Below are positions 18,430 to 29,700 of a stretch of DNA of 64,000 nucleotides, piece by piece. Position numbers and translations under genes: made by a program. Every line of letters begins with the position of its first letter. Positions within the stretch are counted from its first letter, which is position 1. The stretch comes from Aristophania vespae (lineage in GTDB: Bacteria; Pseudomonadota; Alphaproteobacteria; Acetobacterales; Acetobacteraceae), in the NCBI RefSeq assembly GCF_009906835.1, contig NZ_CP047652.1, forward strand, positions 257,001-321,000, written 5' to 3'. The notes beneath the pieces are model-generated. The model did not search any database. It saw only the letters and a list, made by a program, of their open reading frames with translations, and was not told the origin of the DNA.

Positions 18430-20250
18430 ATGGATATTCGTAACATTGCCATTATTGCCCATGTCGACCATGGGAAAACAACACTTGTTGATCAGCTCCT
18501 GCAACAGTCTGGTTCTTTTCGTGAGAATCAGCATGTTGCTGAACGCGCTATGGATAATAATGATCTAGAGCGTGAGCGTGGTATCACCATTCTCGCTAAA
18601 TGTACGTCAGTTGTCTGGAAAGATACGCGTATCAATATTGTTGACACCCCAGGCCACGCCGATTTCGGTGGTGAAGTTGAGCGTATTCTCAGCATGGTTG
18701 ATGGCGCTGTCATTTTGGTTGATGCTGCTGAAGGGGCTCTCCCTCAGACAAAATTCGTGCTTGGTAAAGCATTAGCACGCGGTTTACGCCCTATTGTGGT
18801 CGTTAATAAAGTTGACCGTAGCGATGCACGTCCTGACGAAGTGCATGACGAGGTTTTTGATCTTTTTGCAGCGCTCGACGCCTCAGAAGAGCAGCTTGAC
18901 TTCCCCATGCTTTATGCATCTGGTCGTCAGGGCTGGGCTGACATGGAGCTTGATGGGCCTAAAAAAGACCTTTCACCACTCTTTGATCTTATCCTAAAAC
19001 ATGTGCCTTCACCCGGTCTTGATAAAGATAAGCCTTTTGCGATGGTTTCAACGATCCTTGAAAGTGACAACTTTCTGGGCCGTATCTTGACCGGACGCAT
19101 TGAGCAGGGCCGCGCCAAGGTCAACATGCCGATTCGTGTTTTCAGACCGGATGGTACGATTGTTGAAACAGGCCGCGCCACAAAGCTTCTTGCTTTCCGT
19201 GGACTTGAGCGTGTGCCCGTCGACGAAGCCGAAGCAGGCGATATTGTCGCTATTGCAGGGCTTTCCGAAGCAACAATTCCTGACACATTTGCTGATCCTG
19301 CTCTTGAAGGTCCTCTTCCTTCAACGCCTGTTGATCCGCCAACCTTGTCCATGACCTTCCGTATCAATGATGGTCCGCTCGGTGGCCGTGAAGGCAAAAA
19401 GGTAACATCGCGTCAGATTCGTGACCGCCTTTTCAAAGAAACCGAAGGTAACGTCGCGATTAAGGTATCTGATAGCCCCGAGAGTGAGGCTTTCGAAGTT
19501 GCGGGTCGTGGTGAGCTTCAGCTTGGTGTGTTGATTGAGACAATGCGTCGTGAAGGTTTTGAGCTTACAATTGGCCGTCCTCGCGTTCTCTTTAGAGAGA
19601 ACACCGAAACAGGTGAGCGTGAAGAACCTTTTGAAGAAGTTCTCATTGATGTTGACGAAGAATTTTCCGGTTCTGTCGTTGAGAAAATGTCCTTACGTAA
19701 AGGTGTGATGCAAGATATGCGTCCTTCTGGAGGAGGAAAGCTTCGTCTTACCTTCCTCATCCCTTCACGCGGACTTATCGGCTATCACAACGAATTTTTG
19801 ACCGATACACGCGGCACAGGGATTATGAACCGCCTGTTCCACGACTATCTTCCTTATGCTGGACCAATTGAGGGACGTCGCAACGGCTCTTTAATCTCAG
19901 CTGAAGATGGCAATACAACACAGTACGCGCTCTTCTCATTGCAGGATCGTGGTACATTATTTGTTGGTGCTGGCGAGAAAATTTACACAGGAATGATCTT
20001 GGGTGAGCATTCTCGTGAAAATGATCTGGAAGTGAATGCTGTTCGTGAGAAAAAACTCACAAATATGCGTGCTGCTGGTAAAGATGAGGCTCTTCTTCTT
20101 ACGCCACCTCGTAAAATGAGCCTGGAACAAGCCATTGCTTATATTGAGGAAGATGAATTGGTTGAAGTTACACCTTCTGCCATTCGTCTCAGAAAACGCT
20201 ATCTTGACCCGCATGAACGTAAGCGGGCAGCCCGTAGCAAAGAAGCTTAA
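18430..20250 (+). CDS. typA: GTPase TypA/BipA
   Basis: A translational GTPase of 606 aa that binds the ribosome and supports subunit assembly and growth under stress, especially cold. All G motifs are visible: [10 protein letters not shown] (G1, residues 10-19), RERGITI (G2), DTPGHADF (G3), VNKVDR (G4). Domains II, III and V and the TypA-specific C-terminal domain follow ([18 protein letters not shown], then [24 protein letters not shown]). Codon use is somewhat more GC-ending than its neighbours, fitting high expression. A strong terminator follows the stop. Confidence 0.97.
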   Translation: MDIRNIAIIAHVDHGKTTLVDQLLQQSGSFRENQHVAERAMDNNDLERERGITILAKCTSVVWKDTRINIVDTPGHADFGGEVERILSMVDGAVILVDAAEGALPQTKFVLGKALARGLRPIVVVNKVDRSDARPDEVHDEVFDLFAALDASEEQLDFPMLYASGRQGWADMELDGPKKDLSPLFDLILKHVPSPGLDKDKPFAMVSTILESDNFLGRILTGRIEQGRAKVNMPIRVFRPDGTIVETGRATKLLAFRGLERVPVDEAEAGDIVAIAGLSEATIPDTFADPALEGPLPSTPVDPPTLSMTFRINDGPLGGREGKKVTSRQIRDRLFKETEGNVAIKVSDSPESEAFEVAGRGELQLGVLIETMRREGFELTIGRPRVLFRENTETGEREEPFEEVLIDVDEEFSGSVVEKMSLRKGVMQDMRPSGGGKLRLTFLIPSRGLIGYHNEFLTDTRGTGIMNRLFHDYLPYAGPIEGRRNGSLISAEDGNTTQYALFSLQDRGTLFVGAGEKIYTGMILGEHSRENDLEVNAVREKKLTNMRAAGKDEALLLTPPRKMSLEQAIAYIEEDELVEVTPSAIRLRKRYLDPHERKRAARSKEA

Positions 20251-20261
20251 GATACTTCAAG

Positions 20262-20291
20262 AAAAGGGCCGGGTTTACCGGCCCTTTTTTT
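20262..20291 (+). terminator. Terminator of typA
   Basis: A 10-bp perfect stem (20263-20272 with 20278-20287), 5-nt loop, then a T-run. Confidence 0.9.
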
Positions 20292-20489
20292 GTTCCCCGG
20301 TGGTTAAAGGGGGCTGGTAAGCAAAAATTTTAATGAGATAACAATTATCGTTACTTAGAACTTGTCTAAGAAAAAGTGCGAGAGGGGCATATAAAGTCTC
20401 TCTCACAATTTTCTGCAATGCATCTTCTTTCAGATAGGTATATGACTAAATAAAGGAATTTTTCCCTTATTATACAAAGGACATGATCC

Positions 20490-20786
20490 ATGGCGATGAA
20501 AAATTTATATGCCACAATGCGCGCTCTTCCTGATTGTCGTGAAAAACTCCGCACACTTCTTACTGGTCTTGCTCATAATGTGCGTAACGAGCCTGGTAAT
20601 GTCCGGTTCGTGGTTTACACCCTGGCGGAAGACCCAGATTTATTTCATGTAGAAGAAACATATAAGGATGAGGACGCTTTTCGTGCTCATATGGCGACAG
20701 AGCATGGAAAAATCTTTAATAATGCTATTAAAACACTCGTCGAAAATGGTGGCTCTAAAGTCGTATTTCTTGACTTGGTGATTTAA
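20490..20786 (+). CDS. Antibiotic biosynthesis monooxygenase (ABM/YgiN-like) domain protein
   Basis: A 98-aa single ABM domain: a ferredoxin-like alpha+beta barrel that usually dimerises. Visible family pattern: LYATMRALPDCREKLRTLL, then EPGNVRFVVYTLAEDPDLFHVEETYKDEDAFRAHMATEHGK. The last block is the typical 'E.w.d..A...H..t.h' segment. Proteins of this size act as quinol monooxygenases or as heme/quinone-handling proteins; the substrate cannot be told. It starts with ATG after an AAAGGACATGATCC site. Monocistronic. Confidence 0.85.
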   Translation: MAMKNLYATMRALPDCREKLRTLLTGLAHNVRNEPGNVRFVVYTLAEDPDLFHVEETYKDEDAFRAHMATEHGKIFNNAIKTLVENGGSKVVFLDLVI

Positions 20787-21145
20787 AAAAGCCTGTCTTT
20801 TGATTCTGCGGTGAGGCCTTCTTGGCTCAAAAAAAATTCCGAGAGGCTCTTATGAAGAGCTAGTGAATGAAATATCGAATAGGAGTCATCGCTTCAAAAG
20901 AGGATTCAATCTTTCCATATTACTCCGGTCACATTCGCATTTTATCTTTAAATTCAAGGGCGACTCGTAAGCGAGGCTTATGGGCACGCTCTTGTTCCTA
21001 TTTATGCAACAATTTGTATAAGTAACAGAAAGCAGGGCGCTGCTTTTTCGCTATCTTTGCTTTTTAGAAAGGCTTGGGACCTTAACAAGCTTTATTTTGC
21101 TATTCTGATAATTATGCTTGTGCGTAATCAATAGTGCCACAAAAA
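20787..21145 (+). other. Gene-free stretch with an isolated intrinsic terminator
   Basis: No protein gene is supported. A plus-strand terminator-like hairpin (AAAGCAG/CTGCTTT, 21029-21035 with 21040-21046, 4-nt GGCG loop, then T) ends about 260 nt after the previous stop. It may end an untranslated transcript or a long 3' UTR. A 6-bp hairpin (about 20853-20867) lies upstream. Confidence 0.35.
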
Positions 21146-21173
21146 GGCCGGGGCCAGAAAATTCTGGCCCCGG
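21141..21173 (-). terminator. Terminator of the reductase gene (minus strand)
   Basis: A 12-bp perfect GC-rich stem (21148-21159 with 21162-21173). On the minus strand it is followed by CC and then TTTTT. Confidence 0.85.
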
Positions 21174-21273
21174 TCATCACTGTTAATTACAGCCTCGTTC
21201 AGCTCTGGACAAAGACATTATATCGGCTTGCTCATAAGTTTGGAGAACTAACCCTGATGGTTTCCCTTATTTC

Positions 21274-22292
21274 TTATGAAGGTTTACCGCGGCTTGTGGA
21301 ATGCTCAAAACGCAAGGCGGTTTCAGGGTAGGCGATGGGATAAGCGGCATGAGCCGCCATAGCGCCCTCTGAAAAACCTTGTAAGATAAGTTTTAATTTT
21401 CCAGGATAAGAGGCAACATCACCAATGGCAAAAATACCTGGTGTGCTTGTTTCTAAAGTAGCTGGGTTTACCATTACCGTACTGCGATGGGTTTGTATGC
21501 CCCATGTTGCAATAGGACCTAAATCAGTAGACAGCCCATAAAAAGCGAGTAGATGATCGACCTCTAAGTGACGGATTTCATCTTCGAGGGAAATAACATC
21601 AACTCCCGATAAAAGGCCATTTTGTCCTTTTAGGGCGTGAAGCTGATAGGGAACAATTTTTTCTATTGCTCCTATTTTTACCTTTTCTTCGATTTGAGCC
21701 AGTGTTTCGGGGGCGCCGCGAAAGCGGTCGCGACGATGTAAGAGATAAACATGTTCGGCAATGTCAGAAAGAGACAAGGCCCAGTCTAGGGCTGAGTCTC
21801 CGCCACCAGCAATAAGAAGGCGCTTGCCCGCAAATTCTGCACGTTTGCGAACGTAATAGTGAACTGTACCGCCAGTTTCATAATCATCTAGCCCTTCGAG
21901 AGGGGGCGGTTGGGCCCGAATGCACCCGCACCTGCTGCAATGATTACAGCTTTGGCATGAACTTTATCCCCGCGTTCATTTCCAAGCACAAACTTGCCTC
22001 TTACTCCCTCAAGGGTCGTCACACGGCTACCCAGGAGTTTAGGAATATCAAAAGGCGCTATCTGAGCTTCTAGAGCTGCGATTAGATCACCCCCTGTTAT
22101 AGAAGGATGTGCAGGAATGTCGTAAATTGGCTTTTCTGGATAAAGGGCGGCGCATTGGCCTCCTACACTATCGAGAACGTCCATCAGTACGCAGTTAAGA
22201 CGTAGCATCCGACACTCGAAAGCGGCAAAAAGAGCGGTTGGACCTGCACCGATGATGGCAATGTCAGTAGTGTAAGAAAAACTTTGAGTCAT
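21274..22292 (-). pseudogene. Ferredoxin/flavodoxin-NADP+ reductase (TrxR-like), frameshifted
   Basis: A flavoprotein of the thioredoxin-reductase-like FNR group; it passes electrons between NADPH and ferredoxin or flavodoxin. The FAD site is IIGAGPTALFAAFE (residues 13-26). The NADP site GGGDSALDW comes after the frameshift, and the second FAD motif is FAIGDVASYPGK near the end. It lacks the CxxC redox pair of true thioredoxin reductase. The N-terminal frame (21888-22292) and the C-terminal frame ending at 21274 join if one C is added to the CCCCC run of the coding strand (GGGGG at 21902-21906). This gives FGPNRPPLEGLDDYETGG and about 338 aa, the normal length. Confidence 0.85.
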
Positions 22293-23228
22293 AATAGTGC
22301 TTCATAAGCCCTTTTTAAGTATTCTGGTAGGGTTTAAGGCCAGGAACTCCCAAAAAATAACATTTTTACTTCAAAATGAATCCATTTCTTTTAAAGCAAT
22401 CTCTCATAATTAGCTTTTAAGGAGTGCCTAGAACCAGATGAAGGGGATGTGTGAGTGTCGCAATATTCCACTTATTCCTGACAATGGGCCTGGTCCGAAA
22501 TTTACCTGCATAAAGCTCTTTGTTTCAAAATCTGTTATTGCTTTCACCCAAGATATCAAACAAATGGTTTTGGTAGTTTTTGACGAGATAAGTGAGTTTA
22601 CAGCCTTTTCCGTAAGGGAGGCTCAATTCCCAAAAATTGTTTCGATAATTAAGTATTTTGCCGGTCAATGCCCAGAGGCTCGACGTAACCTTGTCAGCTC
22701 TGATTGAAATAAAGCTCTAATATGCGAAGATGGGCACCGGGGTTAGTTGTAGGAAAGCTCACTCAGGATTAGATTTTGAGTATTATGAGTTTGCCCGTAA
22801 AAAAGTCCGATCTCTTTTTCCGCTTAGCTATGGTCTTTCTCATACGAAATTTGATATAAAAGAGCCTGATCTTTGCGTTATGAGTCAGACAATGACAGCT
22901 AGCGTGATAATCTCTGATAAAGACAAATAGTCAGTGCTACAGCCCCTAGGGGCCTGACGATGATAAAACGGGTTTTTGACACGTCCGATGGGCTTTGAAA
23001 GTGCATTAGGCCCTATGCGAAGGCCGTTATGCTGAAGTTGCAATAGAACTTCGCTTACTAGCTTGCTTTGATGCAAAGACGCGTTATTGGGTGATCATTA
23101 AAGGTAATTATCACATTGCAGTTGGAAAAAATTCCGAGACGGTTTTGGCAAAGCAAGTATCACTCTTGCCGGAGACTATACGCGCACTTCCAAAAAGACT
23201 TTTATGACGTAAGAGGAGAGACATTAAA
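22293..23228. other. About 0.9 kb with no convincing gene; possible decayed sequence
   Basis: Only short frames without good starts are found. A minus-strand frame near 22885-23076 ends in LSLSEIITLAVIV, which recalls the 'LSxSEIxT' part of IS982-type transposases, but the rest does not align by eye and terminal repeats are not evident. A plus-strand frame at 23010-23207 stays open for 65 codons. The stretch looks like a degraded region between the reductase and tsaE. Confidence 0.4.
23010..23207 (+). other. Open frame without a start codon, possible gene remnant before tsaE
   Basis: 65 codons between a TAG (23007-23009) and a TGA (23205-23207). The product reads like real protein: GRYAEVAIELRLLACFDAK, TRYWVIIKGNYHIAVG, then LLPETIRALPKRLL. 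No ATG, GTG or TTG start with a ribosome site is present, so this may be the tail of a decayed gene. Family not recognised. Confidence 0.3.
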
Positions 23229-23678
23229 GTGCTTTTGACTCTCTCTTCTCCTCAAAAAACAGTCTCTCTTGCGGCTCAGCTAGCTGCAAGAATAGAGCCG
23301 GGTGATTGTTTGGCTCTAACAGGTGAACTCGGTGCGGGCAAAAGTACTTTTGCCCGTGGTTTTTTGCGGGTCCTGAGTGAAGATCCTGCTCTGGACGTGC
23401 CTAGTCCTAGCTTTTCTCTCGTGCAGCCTTACGACACGGTGAAAGGACCTGTATTTCATTATGACTTATGGCGCCTCTCAGGCCCTGATGAGCTTTATGA
23501 ATTAGCATGGGACGATGCTTGTGAGGCTATTATGATCGTAGAATGGCCACAAAGAGCAGAGGAGCTTTTGCCAATAAATGCGCTCCATTTAACATTTAGT
23601 TATGGAGAGGCTGAAAATGAACGCAAGGTTTTATTAGAAGGTTGGCCCGAAGAGCGCTTAACTGGGCTGGCATTATGA
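23229..23678 (+). CDS. tsaE: tRNA threonylcarbamoyladenosine synthesis ATPase TsaE
   Basis: A small P-loop ATPase of 149 aa that works with TsaB-TsaD in making t6A37 of ANN-decoding tRNAs. Walker A GELGAGKSTFARG (about residues 36-48), the conserved SPSFSLVQPY strand, HYDLWRL, and the Walker-B-like IMIVEWPQRAEELLP are all visible. It starts with GTG, preceded by GGAG. The stop TGA overlaps the addB start (ATGA at 23675-23678), so the two are translationally coupled. In many alphaproteobacteria tsaE heads the same operon, often with sugar-phosphate genes in between; these are missing here. Confidence 0.95.
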   Translation: MLLTLSSPQKTVSLAAQLAARIEPGDCLALTGELGAGKSTFARGFLRVLSEDPALDVPSPSFSLVQPYDTVKGPVFHYDLWRLSGPDELYELAWDDACEAIMIVEWPQRAEELLPINALHLTFSYGEAENERKVLLEGWPEERLTGLAL

Positions 23679-26600
23679 CGGTAGCAACCATTCCCGCATC
23701 ATGTTCATTTTTAGATAGTGTTGCCCAATCCTGGATAGAAAAGATTGGGTTGGGCGGGGTGCAGGATGGAGATGATCTAGGCGAAAGGGGGCTCATTCTA
23801 GTCCCTGGTCGACGCGCCGCCCGAGCCTTGATGGAAGCTTTTTTACGCGTGCTTGATGGCCGTGCGGCTCTTTTGCCTGATATTGTTGCTATTGGTGATG
23901 TTGGTGAAAGTGATTTATTTACGCTGCCACTTGAAGCAGAACTCGCACCACCAGTTGATCCCATGCGACGCTTGTCAGTGCTTTCACAATTAATTTTGCA
24001 TGCCCCTCTTTTTCGGTCAGCACAGGGTGATGAGGCAGTAAGTTTAGAGCGTGTCTGGCCACTTGCCCGAGCCTTGGCTGAATTAATGGATGAGGCTGAA
24101 CGGTGCAATATTGATTTAAAAGAAGCACTTCCTAAAGCTGTTGAAGAAGAATTTGCCCATCATTGGCAACAAACACTTTTATTTTTACAGATTGTTACAG
24201 AGTTTTGGCCAAAATGGCTAAAAGAGCAGGGCCTTACGAACCCCGTTGCGCAACATGCAACCCTTCTTAAAACACATGCGGAACTTTGGCGGCGCCATCC
24301 TCCTTCAACGGTTGTGTGGGCTATAGGGTTTTCGGATGGATTAAGTGGTGTCGGGGATTTTTTAAAAGTTGTTGCTTCTTTGCCAAAAGGGGTTGTGATT
24401 TTACAGGCCGTAGATATGGCTCTTGAAGACTCCTTATGGGAAGCTTTATCAGAATCTCATCCGCAATTTTTATTTCGTGATCTTTTGGCTGAATTACATG
24501 TTGAGCGATCTGAACTCGAAATTTGGGGCAAGCCGGTCAATCCTCAGCGTGAAGATTTATTGCGAGAGGTGCTTTTACCTGAAGAAGGTCTTGCCTCCTG
24601 GGCTCATAGAAAAAATTTTATTGATCTTTCAGCCTTATCGCTTTTGAAGGCGGCTGATATTCAGGAAGAGGCTGTAACAATTGCTCTTATTTTGCGCGAT
24701 GTTGCCTCACATCCTGGTAAATCAGCCGCTCTGGTAACGCCTGATCGTGATTTAGCAAAAAGAGTAAGAGCTGCGTTACTGCGTTATGGGATTCACGCAG
24801 ATGATAGTGCTGGTGAATCATTAAGCCGTACTCCTGTTGCAGTTTTTTTAAGGCAAATTGCTCAGGCAGTTTCTAGCCAGTTGGCGCCTGTGCCTTTATT
24901 ATCACTTTTAAAACACCCATTTGCTTCTTTGGGAATGAAGCCAGGAGAATGTCGCTCTCTGGCAAGGCTCTTGGAAAAATTCGTGTTGCGTGGGCCTGCG
25001 CCTGAGGCAGGTTTTCCTGGTCTTTATGCTGCCCTGGAAGAAAGATTATCTTCTGGGCGTGGTGTTTATAAGGCTGAGACGCAAAATATAGAAACATCCT
25101 CTTTAAAGCAGCGTTTAAAAGCTTTTCTCGAAAAACTTGAAAAAGCATTTGCCCCCCTTTTAAACCTGACGGGCTTTCATCCTATGCCTGTCTGGTTAGA
25201 AGCTTTAGTTCGTTGTGCTGAATCTTTGGCTTTCGTGGCTGAAAATAACGAACAGCCTTCTTTGCTTCAGGCGCCTCTCTCTCCTTTATGGCGAGGAGAT
25301 GATGGGGCCATGATGTCACAGCATCTCATTGATTTGATGACCTATACCGAGGATCTTCCACAGGAAGCAATCAGTGGCGTGGAGGGTTTTCTGACTGTCT
25401 CAATGGCTGATATGACGCTGCGAGGTCTAAGAGGCCACCAAGATGGTATAGAGCTTGCTCATCCGCGCATTTCAATTTTGGGTGTTTTAGAAGCACGTCT
25501 TTTATCGTTTGATACCGTAATATTAGGGGGGCTGGTTGAAAATAGCTGGCCCCCATCTGCTGACCCTGGTCCGTGGCTTAGTCGCCCCATGCGGCAGAAA
25601 ATTGGCCTGTTATCGCCCGAAAGAACAATAGGGCAAAGCGCTCATGATTTTACAATGGCCATTCTTTCAGCCCAAAATGTCGTATTTGCCTATGCAGGTA
25701 GAGAAGGGGGAAAGCCAACTGTTCCCTCAAGGTGGCTAGCGCGTTTTGAAGCTTTTTTATCGGGGCAGGAAGTTTTATCGGCTAGTGAACAAAAATTACC
25801 CTCTCATCCTGCTCTGGATTGGCAGTCATATATCGATTTGCCTTTGGGTGATGCCAAGCCTGTATCTCCTCCTCAGCCACGGCCGCCTTTGGCACTAAGA
25901 CCGAGGCAGTTATCAATAACTGACATAGACACGCTCATTAGAGATCCGTACGGTCTTTATGCCGAGCGTGTCTTACAGTTAAGAGCACTCCGCCCGCTTG
26001 AAGAAAAGGCTGAGCCTTTCGTCTTTGGTTTGGTGGTTCATAGCGCTATGGAAGCGATGACACGCCGTTATCCGCGACAATGGCCGGCTCAGGCTCTTAA
26101 TGAGCTTTGTCATTATTTTGATGAGGCCCTAAAGGCAATTTCAATTCGTGCTGCTTTACATGCCTGGTGGAAACCAAGATTAAAGCGCATTGCTCAATGG
26201 GTTTACGAGCAGGAGCGTGTCATCAGGAGTGCTAAAGTTCCTTTTCGTTCTTATACGGAAATTGAAGCTTCTTATAAATTTGAGGCTTTACCAGGGGGGC
26301 AATCCATCTTACGGGGCGAGCAGATCGTATTGATGTTTTCGATCATAATGACGAAGGCACTCATTTTGCCCAGATTTTTGATTATAAAACTGGTGCTCTT
26401 CCAGAAATTAAAAATGTGCGCCAGGGATGGAGCTCACAGCTAATATTAGAGGCTGCCCTTTTAGCAGAGGGAGCATTTAAGGGACTGAATCCCGCTCGTA
26501 TCAAAGAATTAACTTATTGGAAATTAAGTGGGGCCGCGCAATCTGGTGAAGTGCGTCATCTGCTTTCACTTGATAAAAAGCCGGAACATCAAGATATTAT

Positions 26601-26760
26601 TGATCAGGCTTTGGACAATGTGCGCCATTTACTTCATGACTATGATCAGCCAGACCGAGCTTATCTTTCAAGGCCCAGAATAGGGTACGCTCCTCAATAT
26701 TCTAACTATACGCAACTCGCTCGTGTTGATGAGTGGTTCTATAATTCAGGCGATGAGTAA
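23675..26760 (+). pseudogene. addB: Double-strand break repair protein AddB, frameshifted
   Basis: The nuclease/inactivated-helicase subunit of AddAB, which resects DNA ends for RecA. The start ATG overlaps the tsaE stop. The alphaproteobacterial AddB layout is visible: N-terminal LVPGRRAARALMEAFLR, middle VTPDRDLAKRVRAALLRYGI, then SILGVLEARLLSFDTVILGGL with WPPSADPGPWLSRPMR. The C-terminal PD-(D/E)XK nuclease has LTGRADRID and DYKTGALPE. The first frame passes 26294-26299 (GGGGGG); one added G moves it into the frame that gives GGAIHLTGRADRIDVFD and runs to 26760. Joined length is about 1,028 aa. If the shift were real, the nuclease lysine/aspartate motifs would be lost. Confidence 0.88.
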
Positions 26761-26769
26761 GCATTTTTC

Positions 26770-29700
26770 ATGCAGAATTCTTCCATAACTCAAGATGATG
26801 CCATTGCCACAGCCGACCGGGCACAGCGTTTAGCGTCTGATCCACAAGCATCTGTGTTTGTATCTGCATCAGCCGGATCAGGAAAAACGAAGCTTCTGAT
26901 TGATCGCTTATTACGTCTTATGTTGCCTATAGAAGTTGAAGATGAAGGAAAGACCATCATCTTGGAAGGCACACATCCAAGGCGTATTTTATGTTTGACC
27001 TATACCAAGGCGGCGGCGGCCGAGATGGCGAGCCGTTTGCAATCCCGTCTAGGGAAATGGGTCACCCTTTCAGATGAGGCTTTGGGACAAGAACTAGATG
27101 CCCTGGCTGTGCCAAATACCGAAAAAACACGTGCTTCTGCTCGTGGTTTATTTATTAAAGTCCTGGATTTGCCAGGAGGTCTCAGGATCGAGACGATTCA
27201 TGCTTTCTGTCAATCTCTTTTGCGACGTTTTCCGCTAGAAGCGGCTCTGGACCCTCATTTCTCCCTTATTGAAGAAACAGAGGGGAGGTTGCTGCTTAAT
27301 CAAGCTTTTGAAAGTGAGATAGCGGCCCATCCTGAAAAAGCAGTTTCGCTTGCTGGTCAGGTGTCTCTTGAGACGATGCTAAAGATTTTGGGAAAATTTA
27401 TCGAAAAATCTGAAGATTTTAGTGCCCTTATGAAACGCTGGAGCCAGTTCCCACATGAAGGTGAGCTGGCTTATCGTGAGCTCTTAAATTTACAGGATCT
27501 GACTTTAGAAACGTTAGAAGAGCAGGATCGTTTTTCCCCTTTTGAAAAGGAGCTTATAGCACAATTTGAATTGGCTGATTCTGCACTGACAGCAAAGGGC
27601 CGTGATTTAAGCCAACCTCTTTTGGACTGGCTAAGGCAGCCTCCAGCTCAGAGACAAGCCTTTTCTTTGGATTCTGTTTTTATGACAAAAGAACAAAAAC
27701 CAAAGAAAATGAATCTTCTTGTCTGTAAAGCTGCCCGAGAGCTAGCGCCTGAGCTGCTTTCTTTATTGGAACAGGAAGCAAAAAGACGGTACGAAATTTT
27801 TCAGGCCAAAAAGGCTTTTGAGCTTATTACATTAAACAAAGATCTTCTCGCTTTAAGTTTGCCGCTTTTTGCTCGTTTTCAGACTGAAAAAAACCGCCGT
27901 GGTTCGGTAGATTATGGTGATCTTATTACCAGAACAAGGATGTTGTTACGTGATCCTGGTGCAGCATGGGTTCTCTATAAGCTCGATGGGGGTATAGAGC
28001 ATCTTTTACTTGACGAGGTGCAGGATACATCTGGTCTGCAATGGGAAATAGCAGGGGCCTTAACGTCAGAATTTTTTTCTGGTGAAGGGGCACATGAAGC
28101 GTTAGTGCGTCCACGCACTATCTTTGCTGTGGGTGATTTCAAACAGTCAATTTACAGCTTCCAAGGTGCTGAGCCAGAGCAGTTTCATAAATGGCGTAAG
28201 GAATTTGCCTTACGGGTCAAAAGAGCAAATTTGCTGTGGCGTGAACCAGAACTTAATGTGTCTTTTCGTTCTGTAACGCCTGTTCTCACATTTGTTGATG
28301 AGGTTTTTGCAAGCGAGATTGCGGCAAAAGGTTTGGTAGAAGAGGGCAGTCATGCCCCTGCGCGTCATATTTCTGCACGTCCTGGTCAAGGGGGGCGTGT
28401 GGAGCTCTGGCCTCTTGTCCCTCTTAATGAGGCAGATGATGATAATGATGATTCACCGTGGCGTGCTCCGTTGCATAATCAGATGCAGCAAACAGCGATG
28501 CAGCAATTTGTAGAGTCTCTGGCGCAGTGGATTAGAGATAAAATAGGTACAATTCCTCAACCAGGAAAAACTCCCTTAAAAGCGAGCGATATTTTAATTC
28601 TCGTCTCAAAACGGTCTGCTTTTATCCCGGCTCTCATTCGTGCCTTAAAAACGCGTTCAGTGCCCGTTGCAAGCTTTTTGCGTGCTAAAGTAACAGAGCA
28701 GCTGGCCGTGCGTGATTTGCTCACTTTATGTGCAACGCTGCTTTTACCTCAAGATGATTTGAGCTTGAGCAGTGTTTTGACTTCTCCTTTTGGTGGGGTA
28801 AGTGATTCCTCTTTAATGGATCTGATTACGAACAATAAAAAGCGTATTCTTTTAGGTAAAAAAGGTCGTCCTTTATGGGATGTACTGCGTGATCGTCATC
28901 AGGAAAGACCCGAATGGCAGGATATATGGGAGCGCCTATCAGCTCTTTACCGAAGGGTAGATTTCGATTCACCTTTTGAGCTGTTAATGCAAGCGCTTGG
29001 CCCTCTGGGTGGCCGTAGCCGTATTTTTGCTCGGCTTGGGCCTGAGGCATCTGAATCGATAGATGAACTTTTGTCGATGGCCCTTACTTATGAAAGTGAA
29101 TATGCGCCTTCTTTGCAGGGTTTTCTGCAATGGGTAGAAGAAAGCGCTATTGAAACACGCAGAGAAGCCGAAACAGTTTCGGATGAAGTGCGTATTATGA
29201 CTGTGCATGGGGCAAAAGGGCTTCAGGCGCGGATGGTTATTTTACCAGATACAACATCATCTCCGAGAGAAGAGGCTGATCTATTGTGGCCTCATTATAG
29301 TGGTCAGTCTTATCCTTTTTGGGTACCGCGTGCTCCCATGGCGACTGACAGCATTAATGAAATGCGGAGTCAGCTTAAAAAACGTGCTGAAGATGAAAGT
29401 CATCGCCTGCTTTATGTTGCCTTAACACGGGCAAGTGACATGCTCATTATTTGTGGATGGGAAAAGAAAAGAGCCCCAAAGAAGGCGCTTGGTATCATTT
29501 ATGCGAAGAGGCTTTTAAAAGGATAAAAAATAGTTCTCAGGAGGAACTGGAATTTTCCTGGGCAGAGACCAAACATGTTTTGGAAGAATTACCCGAAACT
29601 GTCTCTCATTTGCCGGTGTCTTTTCCAAAAAAAGCGAAATCAGCGCCACCTGCCTGGAGTGGCACAGCTCCACATTGGATTGCAGAAAAGGCTCCATTAG

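Noticed and set aside
18927-19397. 156-codon minus-strand frame over typA
   Set aside because: Ser/Arg/Pro-rich mirror of the GC-rich typA codons; typical shadow of a highly expressed gene.
22438-22707. 89-codon plus-strand frame after the reductase gene
   Set aside because: No ribosome site, no recognisable motif and an unusual composition; probably chance in a degraded region.
22885-23076. Minus-strand frame ending LSLSEIITLAVIV as an IS982-type transposase fragment
   Set aside because: Only one short motif resembles the family. No DDE motif, terminal repeats or target duplication can be seen, so I do not call a mobile element.
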